DNA of 51,967 nt from Tieghemiomyces parasiticus (taxonomy: Eukaryota > Kickxellomycota > Dimargaritomycetes > Dimargaritales > Dimargaritaceae), in NCBI GenBank assembly GCA_027575765.1, contig JANBPT010000235.1, positions 1 through 51,967 on the forward strand, written 5' to 3'. Below are positions 35,401 through 47,478 of the stretch, one piece after another; position 1 is the first letter of the stretch, and each line of letters opens with the position of its first letter. The notes below the pieces were generated by a model. That model ran no database searches. It was given only the letters and a program-made list of their open reading frames with translations, and was not told the origin of the DNA. Position numbers and translations under genes: made by a program.

Positions 35401-38400
35401 GCCGACAGGAACACGGAGTGGGAGGTTTAGCCTCGGGATGGTGGGTGGATAAGTCGGACAACAACGGGCTAGAAGCTTAAGGAGAGTGGTAGTCCGATGC
35501 GGTGAGGGTGACACGCTGGGGAGTGCAAACCAGGCGTTGGATATGGTAAAGAAGCAAGGCGGAGGAGGGGGCAACTGCGTGGACATTGAACAAAAGGCGG
35601 GGTATCTAAGAAATATGGGGAGTGCGGTGGACCGACTTTCATCTAGAGGGGAGCCACCTGTTGACCTGGAGATTCCTCTGGCTGTCCCTTTAGAAAGTAC
35701 ACACTCGTCAGGTCCGGGTATATGCTGCTCCACAATTAGGACGTATCTCCCATGTTAGCTCCCTAACAACCAGCAGAGTCGATATCCCTGAATCGAGAGG
35801 GTTGGTTTAGTTTTCTGTTCCTAGCTAGAGCGGTAGCCCAGAACCAGAACGGTCAGGATGGCCATCACCCACCACTTCGCCTTTCAGTGTCTTGCTTCAG
35901 TAGGCCTTGCCTAGTCATCTGGCCACCCAAACTACTCCTAGTGTACCAGTTTGACTTGGATTTTCTAAGGAAAGCCCGGCCAACTGGGACAAGGCCTCTT
36001 CAGCCATCCAGTGGTCAGTTTGTATTGCAGCGGGTTTCCTACACAATGTAGTGGGGTTTAGAGGAGGAGTCCGGGTACTTTGCCTTGTCCGGTCAGGCCG
36101 ATTGACACGACTTGTAAGCTCTTTACACGAGGATCTGCATACCTAGCACGCCATCCTTCTACCCAAGTCCCGCACGCCCCTTGCGAATGGCCAAGTAGGG
36201 TATCGACTGTAATTCCCATTGGAGTAGGTGTCCAGACTCTCTAGGGGATTCAATTATGATGGCCATTGTCTCTCATGTGTAACGGGCAATGAAGAAACTT
36301 CAATGGTAGGCAATGCCGAGTCAAATTTCCAAGCGATGCCGGTTACTTCAAGCTATTCCCCACAGGACCACGCAATGCTTCGCCAATCTCCTTGGGTTCC
36401 ACGTCATATCTAAATATCCCTGGACCATTATCCGATGTGAAGGCTGCAGTCAGAATAATCGCCACCTTACAATAACCTCGGTAACAGCGATACCTTGTCC
36501 AGATTGCCAAGGCGGTAACGGTTAACCGAGTTAATCGAAGTTCTAGGTTGCGTTCTCCCAACAACGGAACAATTAGTCTTTCTTATGATACCATGACTTC
36601 GCTGTTCGCTTCCCGCTCTTTCACGCCGTTTTCTTTATACTTTCTCTTCTGGCATTCCCTCCTCCAAGCTTACCTTCATCGAATGATAGCCATAACCGTC
36701 GGTCGGAGTACCTTCATGACGACAATCTACTGACCACCTCAGTCAATGACTGACTGTCTTACAACTGTTCATGTATTTTATCGTAGTCTTGACCCTGAAG
36801 CATTACTTGACACCACAAAGACCTGCAGGAATATAATAGCGAGATTCTGTAGGTGTGTTATTGGGCTCGCACCAACTCAAAACTAAACCATGATTATTTA
36901 ACCTAAGGGCCATCAACTTGTACAGCTCGGCAAGCCCTTATTAGTCAGCTATAACAACGGGCGTCGAAGTCATTTGGATGGAGTCGGACTAGCTCCAGTG
37001 GCCAGGCGTCCATGACCGCCTCCAACGTGGTGATTTTTCCTACCGCGCAGCTCCCGAATGGGAACGCTGAACAGCCAGAAGCCTCAAGGTGGCACGTCAG
37101 GGACCGTAAGGAGGGCATTTCAGAGGTTTAGCTCTGAGGCCTGAAATGTAGGCTCTGGTGGCTTCAATGGGATGAGGTTGTGCATTATCGCGGCCGAACC
37201 GTGGGGGTGACGGTCCTAAATCTCCGGTGACCTTTGCCCAGGCTTGGAGCATTTTCTGCGGACTCCCACGTTACGTAGTGATTGACAGACGCCTTGGTAC
37301 CAGGGAGCTTAACGTGCAGACATGGTAGGCCACGCCTGATAGAAAAAAAACATGTCAGCACTAATTTGGGTACGGTACGGCCCCCACGGGTTCAGGTTGG
37401 GACAGGTCCGCCATTAGGGCATCATATCTGGGAACCGGAGCCTAAGGTGGTCCGTGAAGATATACTCAAGCCTCACCACCTGTGCCCATGGAGTCAAACA
37501 GGTAGTCACCGGTCCCGGCAAACTGCTTTAGAAGCTCGGTGGCAAAACGTATCTGCTGGAGGGGCCGGTCGTTGGTGAGGTTGTGGGTAGATCCGCCAGT
37601 TAAGCTTGCTACGTAGCCCTAGGTCCCTGCGCAGAGTCCTACGCATGGTAGTGGGGGAAGTGCAGCAAGTATGGGCTAGCTGTCTAGCAGCTCGCCCGAG
37701 GGCTACCTTCCAACAGCTCCAGGAGGATGACCCCGTAAAGTCTATCAATGACATTCGACAGACGGCCAGGCTATGGCTCATTGCAGCGCCTATAGTCATG
37801 CCTACCGTTTTTCACCCTCTTTCGCATGATGCAAAGGATAAAACGATACTAACTGTGCCAGTACGGGGATCGGGAATCCTCAAGTCCCTTTCTCAGTAAG
37901 ACCGGGGGCTTGTATTCCCCTTATTCATTTCTTTTGTTACTTTATCAATTATTCTTTTATGTGGCGTAGTGTCAATACACGGGGTGAGAATTCGATTAAT
38001 AATGTGTATATTAATGGCAGTCTGATGTTTAATGAAATGGCCGGCGGATAGGTATTTTGATATTCCTTCCGGTCACCAGCCTTGTAAGACGTTCGATTGA
38101 AGCAATTAGGCGAAATGTCGTAGGAAAAAGCGTAAGCACAGTATAGAAAAAATGTGGGTGAACAGCGAAGGAATGCATTCGTAAGAAAGACTAATCGCGG
38201 TGCCATTAAAGAAATGCAAGGTAGAACTCCGATTAACTCGGCTTATCGTTACCGTATTAATAGTCTGGATTAGATGTTGCTGTTCCCGATGCAGTCATTA
38301 AGCGGCGATTATTCCAACCACACTTACATATTACTTCACTCTCTATTTCTTTACTGTGTATTATTTTACCTTTATCTCTTTTTTGTTTTTTATTCCTTTT

Positions 38401-38493
38401 ATGTTGTCTGTCATGCCCACAACTGCCGATACGGGCAGCTGTGGCATCTCTATTCATTTCTCTACATATACGCTTCTATTCAATATACATATT

Positions 38494-38578
38494 ATCATTT
38501 TACAACGACGCCAACCCTCCTGATTTGTTGGATGTCGCCCTTTTTCGACAGGCGTCTCCGCCTCTATTCTTTCAGGGC
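38494..38578 (+). repeat. Hairpin-bearing repeat element, copy B
   Basis: Same orientation as copy A at 33912-33996. Stem arms are 38506-38515 and 38527-38537, with a bulged A where copy A has a C-A mismatch. The loop-closing pair is C-G here and T-A in copy A. The shared downstream block CCGCCTCTATTCTTTCAGGGC aligns with copy A with few changes. Confidence 0.5.
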
Positions 38579-39272
38579 TTATCTCCCACTCATACCCTTC
38601 CTCTTAGCTGATGCGGCAGCTTGGCAGCTGTCTTCATATTCTGCCTTGGCACTAGCCCCACCTCGCACTATCGTCCTAGGGTTTCATCCTAATCCAAGTA
38701 GTAGTCACTACGAAGGATACAGGACATCCCTTAAGTATAAAAGTCACCCCAGGGTCGCTCCACAATAAACGATCGCTGTCATCCCAATCAGACGACCCCC
38801 CACCTAACACGCTCCACTTTAGTAAGACTTTTAGCTCGTTAGTCATGAGTTCGTTGGCTATTGGCTTTTAGTTTTCTCTAGGATAGTTTTCCCCTACGAC
38901 ATTGTCCGTCTCTCTTCATCCATTTGTTAACAGATTATATGTCCTTTGGCCCTTTATTTTATTCCTTGCCAACTGCCACTGTCTTTACTTTCAACTTCTT
39001 CCCCCTTCACTTTAATCTTGAAAATTCTCAAAACGTTAATAACTTCGGAAGTCCTGTGGTGCTAATGAACGGGGCTTGGCACCGATCAGGTGAATAGACG
39101 AGCCAAGGGGAGGGGGTATTGGAGAGCTGGGAGTATAATGGAGGGGAGGGGGGTACAGCCCGAGAAGGCTCTTTTAAAGAATAGAGAACGAGCCAACCAA
39201 CCGGGTAAGGCTGTGAACGAATAGACTGTGAATAAACCAAATATTGAGGGAAGGTATTTATTACACACATAC

Positions 39273-39584
39273 ATGATAGATTATAAGGCAGGCTGTTCGC
39301 CTTTTAAACGTCTTGAATTCAGTGTCGGGAAGCCGTTAGGCATAGTAGGTGACTTGACCTTAACTTCCCCTGGTGATGAATCGTTAGCTTGGTACGTCAG
39401 GCGTAGGTTGTGTGGCGTTATGTGTATGCCTTGCGGACATCTACGCTGCAAACTTTCCCGAGTGTGTTATAAACCTACCGACCACTTGCTAGAGAGGTAT
39501 CCTGCGTCGTCGTTTCCCGCTGGTCACGTCCATTACCTTTCCGGGGTTCCGGAGGGGTGGACTCGCCGCTGCACTATCATCTGA
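39273..39584 (+). CDS. Doubtful small ORF, 103 codons
   Basis: An ATG-started frame in gene-poor DNA. The product is basic and contains a Cys/His cluster, CMPCGHLRCKLSRVC, that looks like half of a zinc site. No signal peptide, no family and no clear promoter. It may well be chance. Confidence 0.15.
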   Translation: MIDYKAGCSPFKRLEFSVGKPLGIVGDLTLTSPGDESLAWYVRRRLCGVMCMPCGHLRCKLSRVCYKPTDHLLERYPASSFPAGHVHYLSGVPEGWTRRCTII

Positions 39585-39786
39585 ACAGCTAGAAGTTAAT
39601 TATTATCCACTAACCGAGCACTAAGTCACTACTCACAACATAGCATCTGGCCTCTTCGGGGCTTCCTTATTGACCACATGCATACTAGACGTGTGGCCTT
39701 GACCACCTTGGAGAGGCCAGGAGAGCTTCATTCGTTTGGGTACCTATGATATATGGTACCTAAGCGATGTTGCATAGATATGGCGT

Positions 39787-39813
39787 CTAGGGACGATAAA
39801 TATTAGTCCCTAG
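39787..39813. repeat. Perfect 8-bp inverted repeat, 11-base spacer
   Basis: CTAGGGAC at 39787-39794 and GTCCCTAG at 39806-39813 flank an AT-rich spacer. No gene is nearby. Function is unknown. Confidence 0.35.
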
Positions 39814-40586
39814 TGTCCTTTGCTCTGTATTTCGACATAACCAACGATGTGCAATTTTTATACATCACCGAAGTCTCATCCGAGCTCATTGCCGCGTCTA
39901 TCAATGTGGCCAGTGGATGGTTTATCGGAAGACTATCCGTGGTGACTTACGATGGGCGATGTTACATCATCACCTTGATTTTCTAAAATCATCTTCCATT
40001 AACTCTCGTATAGTTTCTACCGGCCCTCGACCTCTCCTCTACCCTACTTGTAAATAAGCCGCCGCTCGACGACTTACCAATCTGATAGCTGCAGCCATCA
40101 GTCAGCAAAGTCACCCGCCCCTAAAGAGAATAGGAGGGTATCCATGTGCCGACGGCAATGCCCCGGAAACGGCGAGGCCAGTTTGTTGCTAATGGATTTA
40201 AGCAAAGTTCGAAGCACACCTACTGACACTTCGATGTCCCATACAGCATCCATCCCTAATCTCACCTCTCCATAGACTGGCATTTGCGAAACCTTACTTT
40301 CATCTACCCTCACCCGTTTTGCGTGCACCATAGGATAATTTCCATCGATTGGAAATCAGCGAGGAGTTAGCGGGATGGAGGCATATATAGGCCATACATG
40401 GGGGATGAAGGCCAATCCGTTATAAACCCAGGAAATCGAATTGCTGGGACACGGCGCTCTTATCAACGCCAGGGCAACTCCAGTATGGTGTAAATCCCTT
40501 AGCACGACGGCCCGTGCTATGTACTCGCACCCATCGCAAGCCACGGCAACTCGGCCCGACAGGCTATTCATCTAGAGCCGTGGTGT

Positions 40587-40973
40587 ATGTATAGTCTGTG
40601 CCGTGAGTTCGCTGCTTCTAGAGCGAATAAGGAGGCAGACCGGGTGACTTTTCCCCATCTCCATTACCACACCACAACTGGAGTGGGAGGTAATGATCAG
40701 GGCCAATTGATGTACTCCAACAAATTGTCTAGCTCTGGCCTCCGCATTGACCGGCTTCGCAAACTGGGGTACCCTAGCCCGTGCCATTTCGATCATCCCG
40801 GTGTAACGTTCAATGTCTCTGGGTCTGCCTCACAACGTAAGACATCACAGGAGGGACTCTGGCCGCTCCAATGCGCCCTTTCCCTCCACCAGCAAACACT
40901 GAGAGCGCTTTTGGCACGCCATAAGGACATCATTTATCACAGGCCCACTTGGCCCCGTTCGAGGAACTATTGA
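40587..40973 (+). CDS. Doubtful ORF, 128 codons
   Basis: An uninterrupted ATG-started frame, MYSLCREFAASRAN onward, with TATATA about 200 bp upstream. It has no recognisable domain, signal peptide or membrane segment. Overlapping frames on the other strand are of similar quality, so coding status is uncertain. Confidence 0.15.
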   Translation: MYSLCREFAASRANKEADRVTFPHLHYHTTTGVGGNDQGQLMYSNKLSSSGLRIDRLRKLGYPSPCHFDHPGVTFNVSGSASQRKTSQEGLWPLQCALSLHQQTLRALLARHKDIIYHRPTWPRSRNY

Positions 40974-41553
40974 TGCTTCGATACGGCTTCGCTCGGCCCT
41001 GCCGACCCCAGTACACCTCACCAGCCCTGTAATCCCCATATCGATTTAAAACCAGTTACCATCACCCGATTCACCAGCGCCTGCGCCTTTGGTAGACACC
41101 GTGCTCTATCAGTCTTCCCCCCCCCCACGTTCTTCCCGCCCTGTGCTTTTTTTTTTAGATGCCCACGGAGTAGCACCATTCCACCCCGCCCTCTCGCCAC
41201 CACCCATCTCGTCAGGCCCTCGCCCTCTCGCAATTGCCACATCCCCGCCGACATTGCTTATCCTCCCAGAATCCGTACAACGTCCAACCGCGTGAATCTC
41301 CCTGCACCTTTTGGCGGCCTATTCTACACGATTCCGTGCAAATCGCACCCGCGTCCGTTTAGCCACACGCGTTTATTGCACTACCATACCTGGCTACTAG
41401 CTACATATATATTTTTTTCACTTTTACCGTCGCTGTCGGCCTTGGCCTCCAGACTGCGAATTTCCTCTTGGCGTCCCCGTGGTCTGGTGGAATCCGCCAC
41501 CTGCTGCACGTTGCCTGATCCTACCCACTTCTTGTTACACCTACGCTGAGGAT

Positions 41554-44500
41554 ATGGGTTCCAACCGCCCTCGGCGTCCGGTCCGCCCGCCCTCTGACGC
41601 TGACACTCGTTCACCTTGTGAGTTAACACAGGACGCCTATTTACTCGTAGGCGATCAATCGAAAGTCCCCGATGGCGTAGACAAGCCCACATTAAACCGC
41701 TGGTGCCTAGCGTCGTTGGACTTCAACTTGTCGGGCCCCCTGACCAATCTGCCAGTCTACCAGCCGAACTAACCACGAGCGACCCATTTGCGATCCTACC
41801 ACCCTTACTTCCTTATCAACAGATCCCGTCGATCCGCCCGCCGCTGGCGGTAAAGTGCGCATTTCCCTTAAGCTCTCAGGCCTCGCCAAGGCCACCAATT
41901 ACCCTGCAGGTTCGACTGCCGCGCATGGCACCCCACGTACGGAACCGGCCCGCCGCGTCTCCTCCAGCTCACTATCAACACCGCCCTCAGAGGCGTCCTT
42001 CCCGTCCGTCGCCCAAGATTCAGATGACAGCATCTCCTTTTCCTCGGCCGATGAGACCACGGTCCCGGGGACCCCGGCCCCCCGTCGGCCACCGGGAGGG
42101 TTAACCGGACTGGGCATATTAAAGGGCCGGCCTGACTCACCAGCCGTATCTAATGGTGGCACACCCCGGATCCGTCTCAAGTTCACCCAGACCTCGTCTG
42201 CGAGTGTCGCCTCACCTCAGGTGCCATCGGTCAGCACGCCCTCCACTGCTGCGGGCGCCTCGCCACTGGGGACACCGACCATCCGCCTTCGCACCAACTT
42301 TACGACCCCCACGGCCTCACCGGCCTCTGCGCCCTTTACTGGGGAATCGCGGGAGACCAAGGCGGACGGCGACGAGGATAAAGACAAGTCAAAGTTGAAA
42401 AAGAAGAAGAAAAAGCGCCGACGAGAGAAAGAGGAGCGCCGGAAAGAGCGGGAGCGACTAGTCAGCATTGGTGACAGCGCCCCCGCCACGGTAGATCCAC
42501 CCGCCCCGCCGGTTATTCGCCTATCCCTCAACCGTTTGCCCGTCCCTGTGCCTGAACCCAAGCGGCCACGTCTGGATGATCGGAGCCCTATGCACCGCTA
42601 CCACATCGCCGACCCTTACGATGGTGACGAGCACATCGTCATCACCAACGACGAGCCGGCTAACGCCTATAGTGGGTCGGGAACCCCGCGGTCGGGACGC
42701 AGTCGGAACGCCAGCCACCGGTCTGTGGACCTCTCTGATGCGCCTTCCGAAGGTGAATTTTCGGCTGGCAGTCACGATGGCGACGGTGATATGGGCCCGG
42801 GCTACGATGAATCTGAACACGACGACGATGACGACGATGACAACGACGGCGGCGCCCTGCTCCAGATGGAGACCGACGCTACCGGCACCTCCGCCACCGC
42901 ACCAGAGGACGGTCGGAAGCGTCCCGGTCGGAAGCCCGGCCGCAAACCCTCTGGCAAACCTAACTTTCCGAAGGGTTATACGCCCATCGGCCGTAACCTG
43001 AAGCTTGCCCTTACCAAACTGTTGGACAAAATCGTCAAGCGCGACGCCTACGCCTTCTTTCTAAACCCGGTCGACACGGAGGCGATCCCTGATTACCTCA
43101 ACGTGATTAAAACGCCGATGGACTTTGGTACAATGCGGCGCAAGGTCGAGGGCCGCGTGTACAAGAATATTGGCGAGTTCCAGCGCGATTTTGAACTCGT
43201 CATCAACAACGCCAAGACCTACAATGCCCCCACCACCTTATACTATCGGTCCGCTCGAAAAGTGGAGGAATTCGGTACCCTGGCTATCCAACGCATGACC
43301 CGGCGCATCACCAACGCCATGGCCAAGATCAGCCCCGAGGAACGCCGGCGGATCCAGACTGCCGAGGCGGAAGCCGCCGCGGCCATCGCGGCCGAAGCTG
43401 CCGCCAAAGCCGCTGCGGCCGAGGCTGCTGCCAGTCAAGCGGCGACAGCGGCCGCTGTGGCTGGGGCGACTGGATCTACTGCGGAGACCACCGCAGCTTC
43501 CTTGACCGTGGCCCCTATCGATCATCTCGTGGCTGATATTGGCGGGCCGGAGGACGAAATCGCATTCACCCCGGGTCTCACCCCGGCCCCCATGGACCCC
43601 GGCGCCACGCCTGCCGCCGTGGTCCGGATGGATGACGGTGAGTACGCCCGCCACGTCCAGGACATTCAGGCCCGATTGGCGGCCGTCCTGGCGCAGCAGG
43701 CGGATGAGGACCCCCACGTGTTCAATCAGAACCTCCGCAGTCCGGCCGCCTTGACCGGTTTATACCAAGAGGCCATGGCGGCGGCGGTGACCAGCAGCCC
43801 GTCCTTGTCCCGCCTGCCCAGCCGAACCGGCAGTGAAACGCCGCCCACACCCCTCCTCTCGGAGGGCACATCGCTCACCCCCGGGGTCCTGTCACCACTT
43901 GCCATGTCCCGCTCCAATTCGTATGCGGCACTTCCGAGCCCGCTGAATCCGTGTGGGTTCGTCCGGACGCGCCTACCGTCCACACCCCTCGCCGTGGGCT
44001 CACCTGCCCTTGTGGCCGGGTCGACGCCAGTTACCGCCACGGCATCGACCAAGCGCAAAGCCCGTGACTCATGGGAGCGCAGCGTACCCCAAACTGACGA
44101 CGGATCGCGTGACCCAGAGGCCCTTCGCGAGTACTATGGCAGTGGGTGGGACTGGGAGCTAGACCAACCCGACACCACGCTTTTCAGCGCCCTGCTGGTG
44201 ACCGACGTTGCACCAACCAACAAGCGGGCCAAAGTGGTCGAGTACATCCTGTCCCCGGCCGGTCCTCTGGACTTTGGCGGGCTTGGCGAAGCCGTGTCCC
44301 CTCCCGTCCCCAGCGCCCTGTTCCAGCAAACCCCCGCCCGCCGGTTCGTCCACACCACCTACGGCGATGGGTTTGGCGTGGCCTACGCCAACAGTCAGTT
44401 GGATTTTGCTGCCGGCTGCGGACCCGACGTGGCGGACATGATTCACTCGCGCCTCAAAGAGTTGACGGGCGGCACCCACCAGGTCGCCCGGGAGGTCTAC

Positions 44501-46021
44501 GAGGCGGTCCACGATAGTACCCGCGCCGTCGGTCACCTCCCGCCCACCCTTCAGCTGGCATCTTCCGCCTCCGTGCCCACCTTCGCCGTTGCCAGTGGCG
44601 TTGACCCGGCTGCGACCACTCTTACGGTAGGACCCGGTCGAATCCTTTCGGGCGGGCTGGCGGACACTACCCTGGCGCAGTTCCCCCATCCGACAGAGAC
44701 CGCCCTAGGTACCGTCACGGTGTCCCGGGAACTCGACCGACAGCTGCGCATCCCATTGCGTCGGACACTGATGCGTGCCCTTCAGACCACCATCGCTTCC
44801 CCGGTTGACCTGCGGGATTTCGCCGAGGGCAGCGTGGCCGAGTTTGTCCACGCCGTGGCCTCCGCTCTGCGTCGTACGGGCACCTCCGCCGCGGCTCCCA
44901 GCACACACCCCAAGGCCGCATTATCCCCTGCGGCCAGGCAGCTACTACCCAATTTGGGAAGCGAGGGTGACTTCCCGACCACTTCCCTCCTCGATAATTA
45001 CGTCGCGCTCGACCAGTACCTCGACCTATGGAAGCATGTGACCGACCGCTCGAACGGTAGGGGAGGGGCGCTGCCTGCCGGTACGGACCGACACCAGCTG
45101 GCCCGGACTCTCCAGGCTGGCCTCATTGACCTGATCGTTCGCCTGCCCACCGCCCACATGACCCCAGCCTCGGCCGCCGCCCTGCGGACGTTTAAAGTTA
45201 TGCCCGGGGGGCAGGCCAAGCCAGCCGCTGGAGCTGCGCAACGTCGACCAACCAACCCACCTCCGGCCGCTCAGTCCAGCGACGCGAAGCCCGCTCAGCG
45301 GCCAGCCGCGATCAAGCAAGAGGCACCGGCCAAAGTCACGACGGCCGCGGCCGATACGCCCATCACTCCCGTCGTAACCACCAACATGGAGGTTGACAGG
45401 CCCCCACCAGCGGCTACGGCCCCCACCCCCGAAGGCCAGGCCGAAGACGACCCGATGCGGCAGCTGGCCAATCTGTGCGCCCGTAGTGCGGCCGTTGATG
45501 CGGCCCCGGTGAACAACGGCCCGACACCGACCGTGGGTTCCCAAGACCCTGCGGCCGCCGTCCCAGTAGCTACACAGGCCGAACCACCCGTGGACGCAGC
45601 AACGTCCACCGTTAGTGAGACTAGCGCCGCCGATTTGCCTGCGCCGGGTACGGTAGCCAGCCACAACCCTTCCCTGGATATGTTGGCGTCGATGGCCGAA
45701 ACCCGTGCCACGGTCGCCATCACTGACGGGGCTTCGTCGTCCCGGCCCGCAGCCTCAGCGACGGCTCCTGCCTGTCCACCGCTGCCAGCCGACGAAGCGG
45801 CAACGGGAGTTCCTGGTCTAGAATTCGCCATGGTTAACCCGACCACCCGGTCCTACCTCGACTCCCTCTCACCGGCCGCCCTGCGTAGCGTATCCCAGTC
45901 CCCCGATATCCTGCGCAAGTTACAACTGCTTATGGCCATCAAGGGCAACTCGACGGCGTCCAGTGCTAATAATAGCGGGTCAACTTCGCCAAGTGGCGTG
46001 TCGGTCCACAGTAACGATTAG
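41554..46021 (+). CDS. Large bromodomain protein
   Basis: Nuclear chromatin reader of 1420 residues. Exon 1 (41554-41617) and exon 2 (41823-46021) join in phase across a GTGAGT...CAACAG intron. Exon 2 has no ATG near its start, which supports the splice. The bromodomain (about 410-510) runs from LALTKLLDKIVKRDAYAFFL through DYLNVIKTPMDFGTMRRKVE to DFELVINNAKTYNAPTTLYY. Asn489 in KTYN is the acetyl-lysine-binding asparagine. Sequence style is closest to the BRPF/BRD7/BRD9 group; I cannot assign an orthologue. The N-terminus has four short IRLxL-type motifs, a very basic helix KSKLKKKKKKRRREKEERR (about 210-230) and acidic runs. An Ala-rich helix follows the bromodomain. A globular-looking block around EYYGSGWDWELDQPDTTLFS (about 770) precedes a long Ala/Pro/Thr-rich tail. 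Its end, SYLDSLSPAALRSVSQSPDI, looks like a short interaction helix. Confidence 0.88.
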
Positions 46022-47478
46022 AGGGAGGAAAAAGGAGGAGAAGACTGGGACTGTGCCCCAGCTTTATCTTTACCGTGTCTATCCCTCGCCCCGCTACATC
46101 CCAACGCTGCCTCAATTTTGCGACCCGGTTTTGCTGCCTGATCCCTTGCCGATCTCACCCCCCCTACCACACTTTTGGTATTAATCTCTTAATTATTTTT
46201 TGGCATGCCAAATCGTTGCGTATGTCCCCTTGTACAATGTGAACAAAGTTTCTATTCTGACTGTAGGTTGTCCCAAGTATTCCACTGAGGAGTAGGGTAG
46301 GATAGAAGGTGCGGATGTTGCCCGTCGCATCTCGGAAACACTGTACTGCAAGGGTGTAACTGGCGGAGAGCTCACACGGCCGTGCACTCCAATGTCCCAC
46401 TTCGTTTACGGATTGCCGCTGGGACGAGTGTCGACTCCACCGCCAACACTCCCCCGCAATGTGCATGCCAAGTGGGAGGGATGTAATGTCAGCAATAAAC
46501 TTCCCCACCACCGTGGTTGCCTCAACCGGAGGAGAAGCAGGGCAAGTGCTAGGCTTTTAATTTAAGAGGCTCTATGCCCCTCCTCTGGAACCTAGCGATC
46601 GTTGGCTTGGGGGTAGGTACATGGAGACGCATAGTCTATGACCGTGGGGTCCGCCCGTTTCCCAGCGACCCTTCCTGATGCGCCTCTCGTTATGGTAGAG
46701 AGACCACGCTGCCGTCATTTGCTTAACTTACCCGACCAAGCATTATTTACCGGACCGCCGCGCCCTCGACAGTTGCCCCGACCAAGCGTAATGACACATT
46801 CACCCCAGCCCGCTTGCCCCGCCCTAGGTTATTCACGGCCCCGCCTGTTGCACGCCAACATCTCCTGGCTGACAAAAGGGGTTCTCAAGTCCTCCCCACC
46901 GTCAGTTACTCGCTAGCTGACATCTTGAGCCAAGACCCCTCCCCCCATGCCACTGAATAATAGTCTTGCACCTACAGGACAGGCGTGGCTGAGGCGATGG
47001 TCCCGTGACCCCCCTCCTCTCTCTCCACTTACTCGCCTCTCCCCGCAATAGCCAAAATCTGTATCGACACGCCTCCAGGAGTCTTTCCTCACAACCTCCA
47101 TCAGGTTGGACACCGTTTAAACCCCACACGCACCCAATCCCTCCTTTCAGCGACCTGCCAGTTCGATTCCGCCGCTTCTCTTTAAACCGCCGTGTGGCCT
47201 ATTGACCTCCCTCTCTCATTCAACGGCGCGCCCTCTTCTCCTAAGTCGTCTATGGAAATCCGAGTGGCTTGGCGCCTCTGCATGCCTACCTAGCCCTACC
47301 CTGCTGCTAGTCTCTTACCACTCCCTCCATCTCCCCATCCCTCCTCTTTCAGCGCTCATTCATCGTCCCTGCCCGTGCTCTCCCTCCTCTCCTCCTACTC
47401 TTTTGTGGCTCCAACGAAGCACTCCTCCCACCACACATCGGTCTACCTTCGTATACCCTGTGCCCACTCTACCACTCC
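46022..47478. other. Intergenic region, bromodomain gene to TMEM184
   Basis: About 1.45 kb with no supported gene. The first part is 3' untranslated sequence of the bromodomain gene. The last ~450 bp are strongly C/T-rich, as in the other promoter and leader regions of this window. Confidence 0.5.

Larger units (their letters stand above)
35303..41553. other. Long gene-poor region with hairpin element copy B
   Basis: About 6.2 kb with no recognisable gene. Candidate frames starting with ATG are 38274-38768 (164 codons, hydrophobic, T-rich), 39273-39584 (103 codons) and 40587-40973 (128 codons, plus strand). None has a family match or convincing codon bias. The region holds copy B of the hairpin element, an inverted repeat at 39787-39813 and a nested inverted repeat near 37118-37150. 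The last ~450 bp are C/T-rich and lead into the bromodomain gene. Confidence 0.45.

Noticed and set aside
38274..38768. 164-codon hydrophobic frame
   Set aside because: Its hydrophobicity comes from a T-rich tract, it overlaps hairpin element copy B, and no family or signal supports it.
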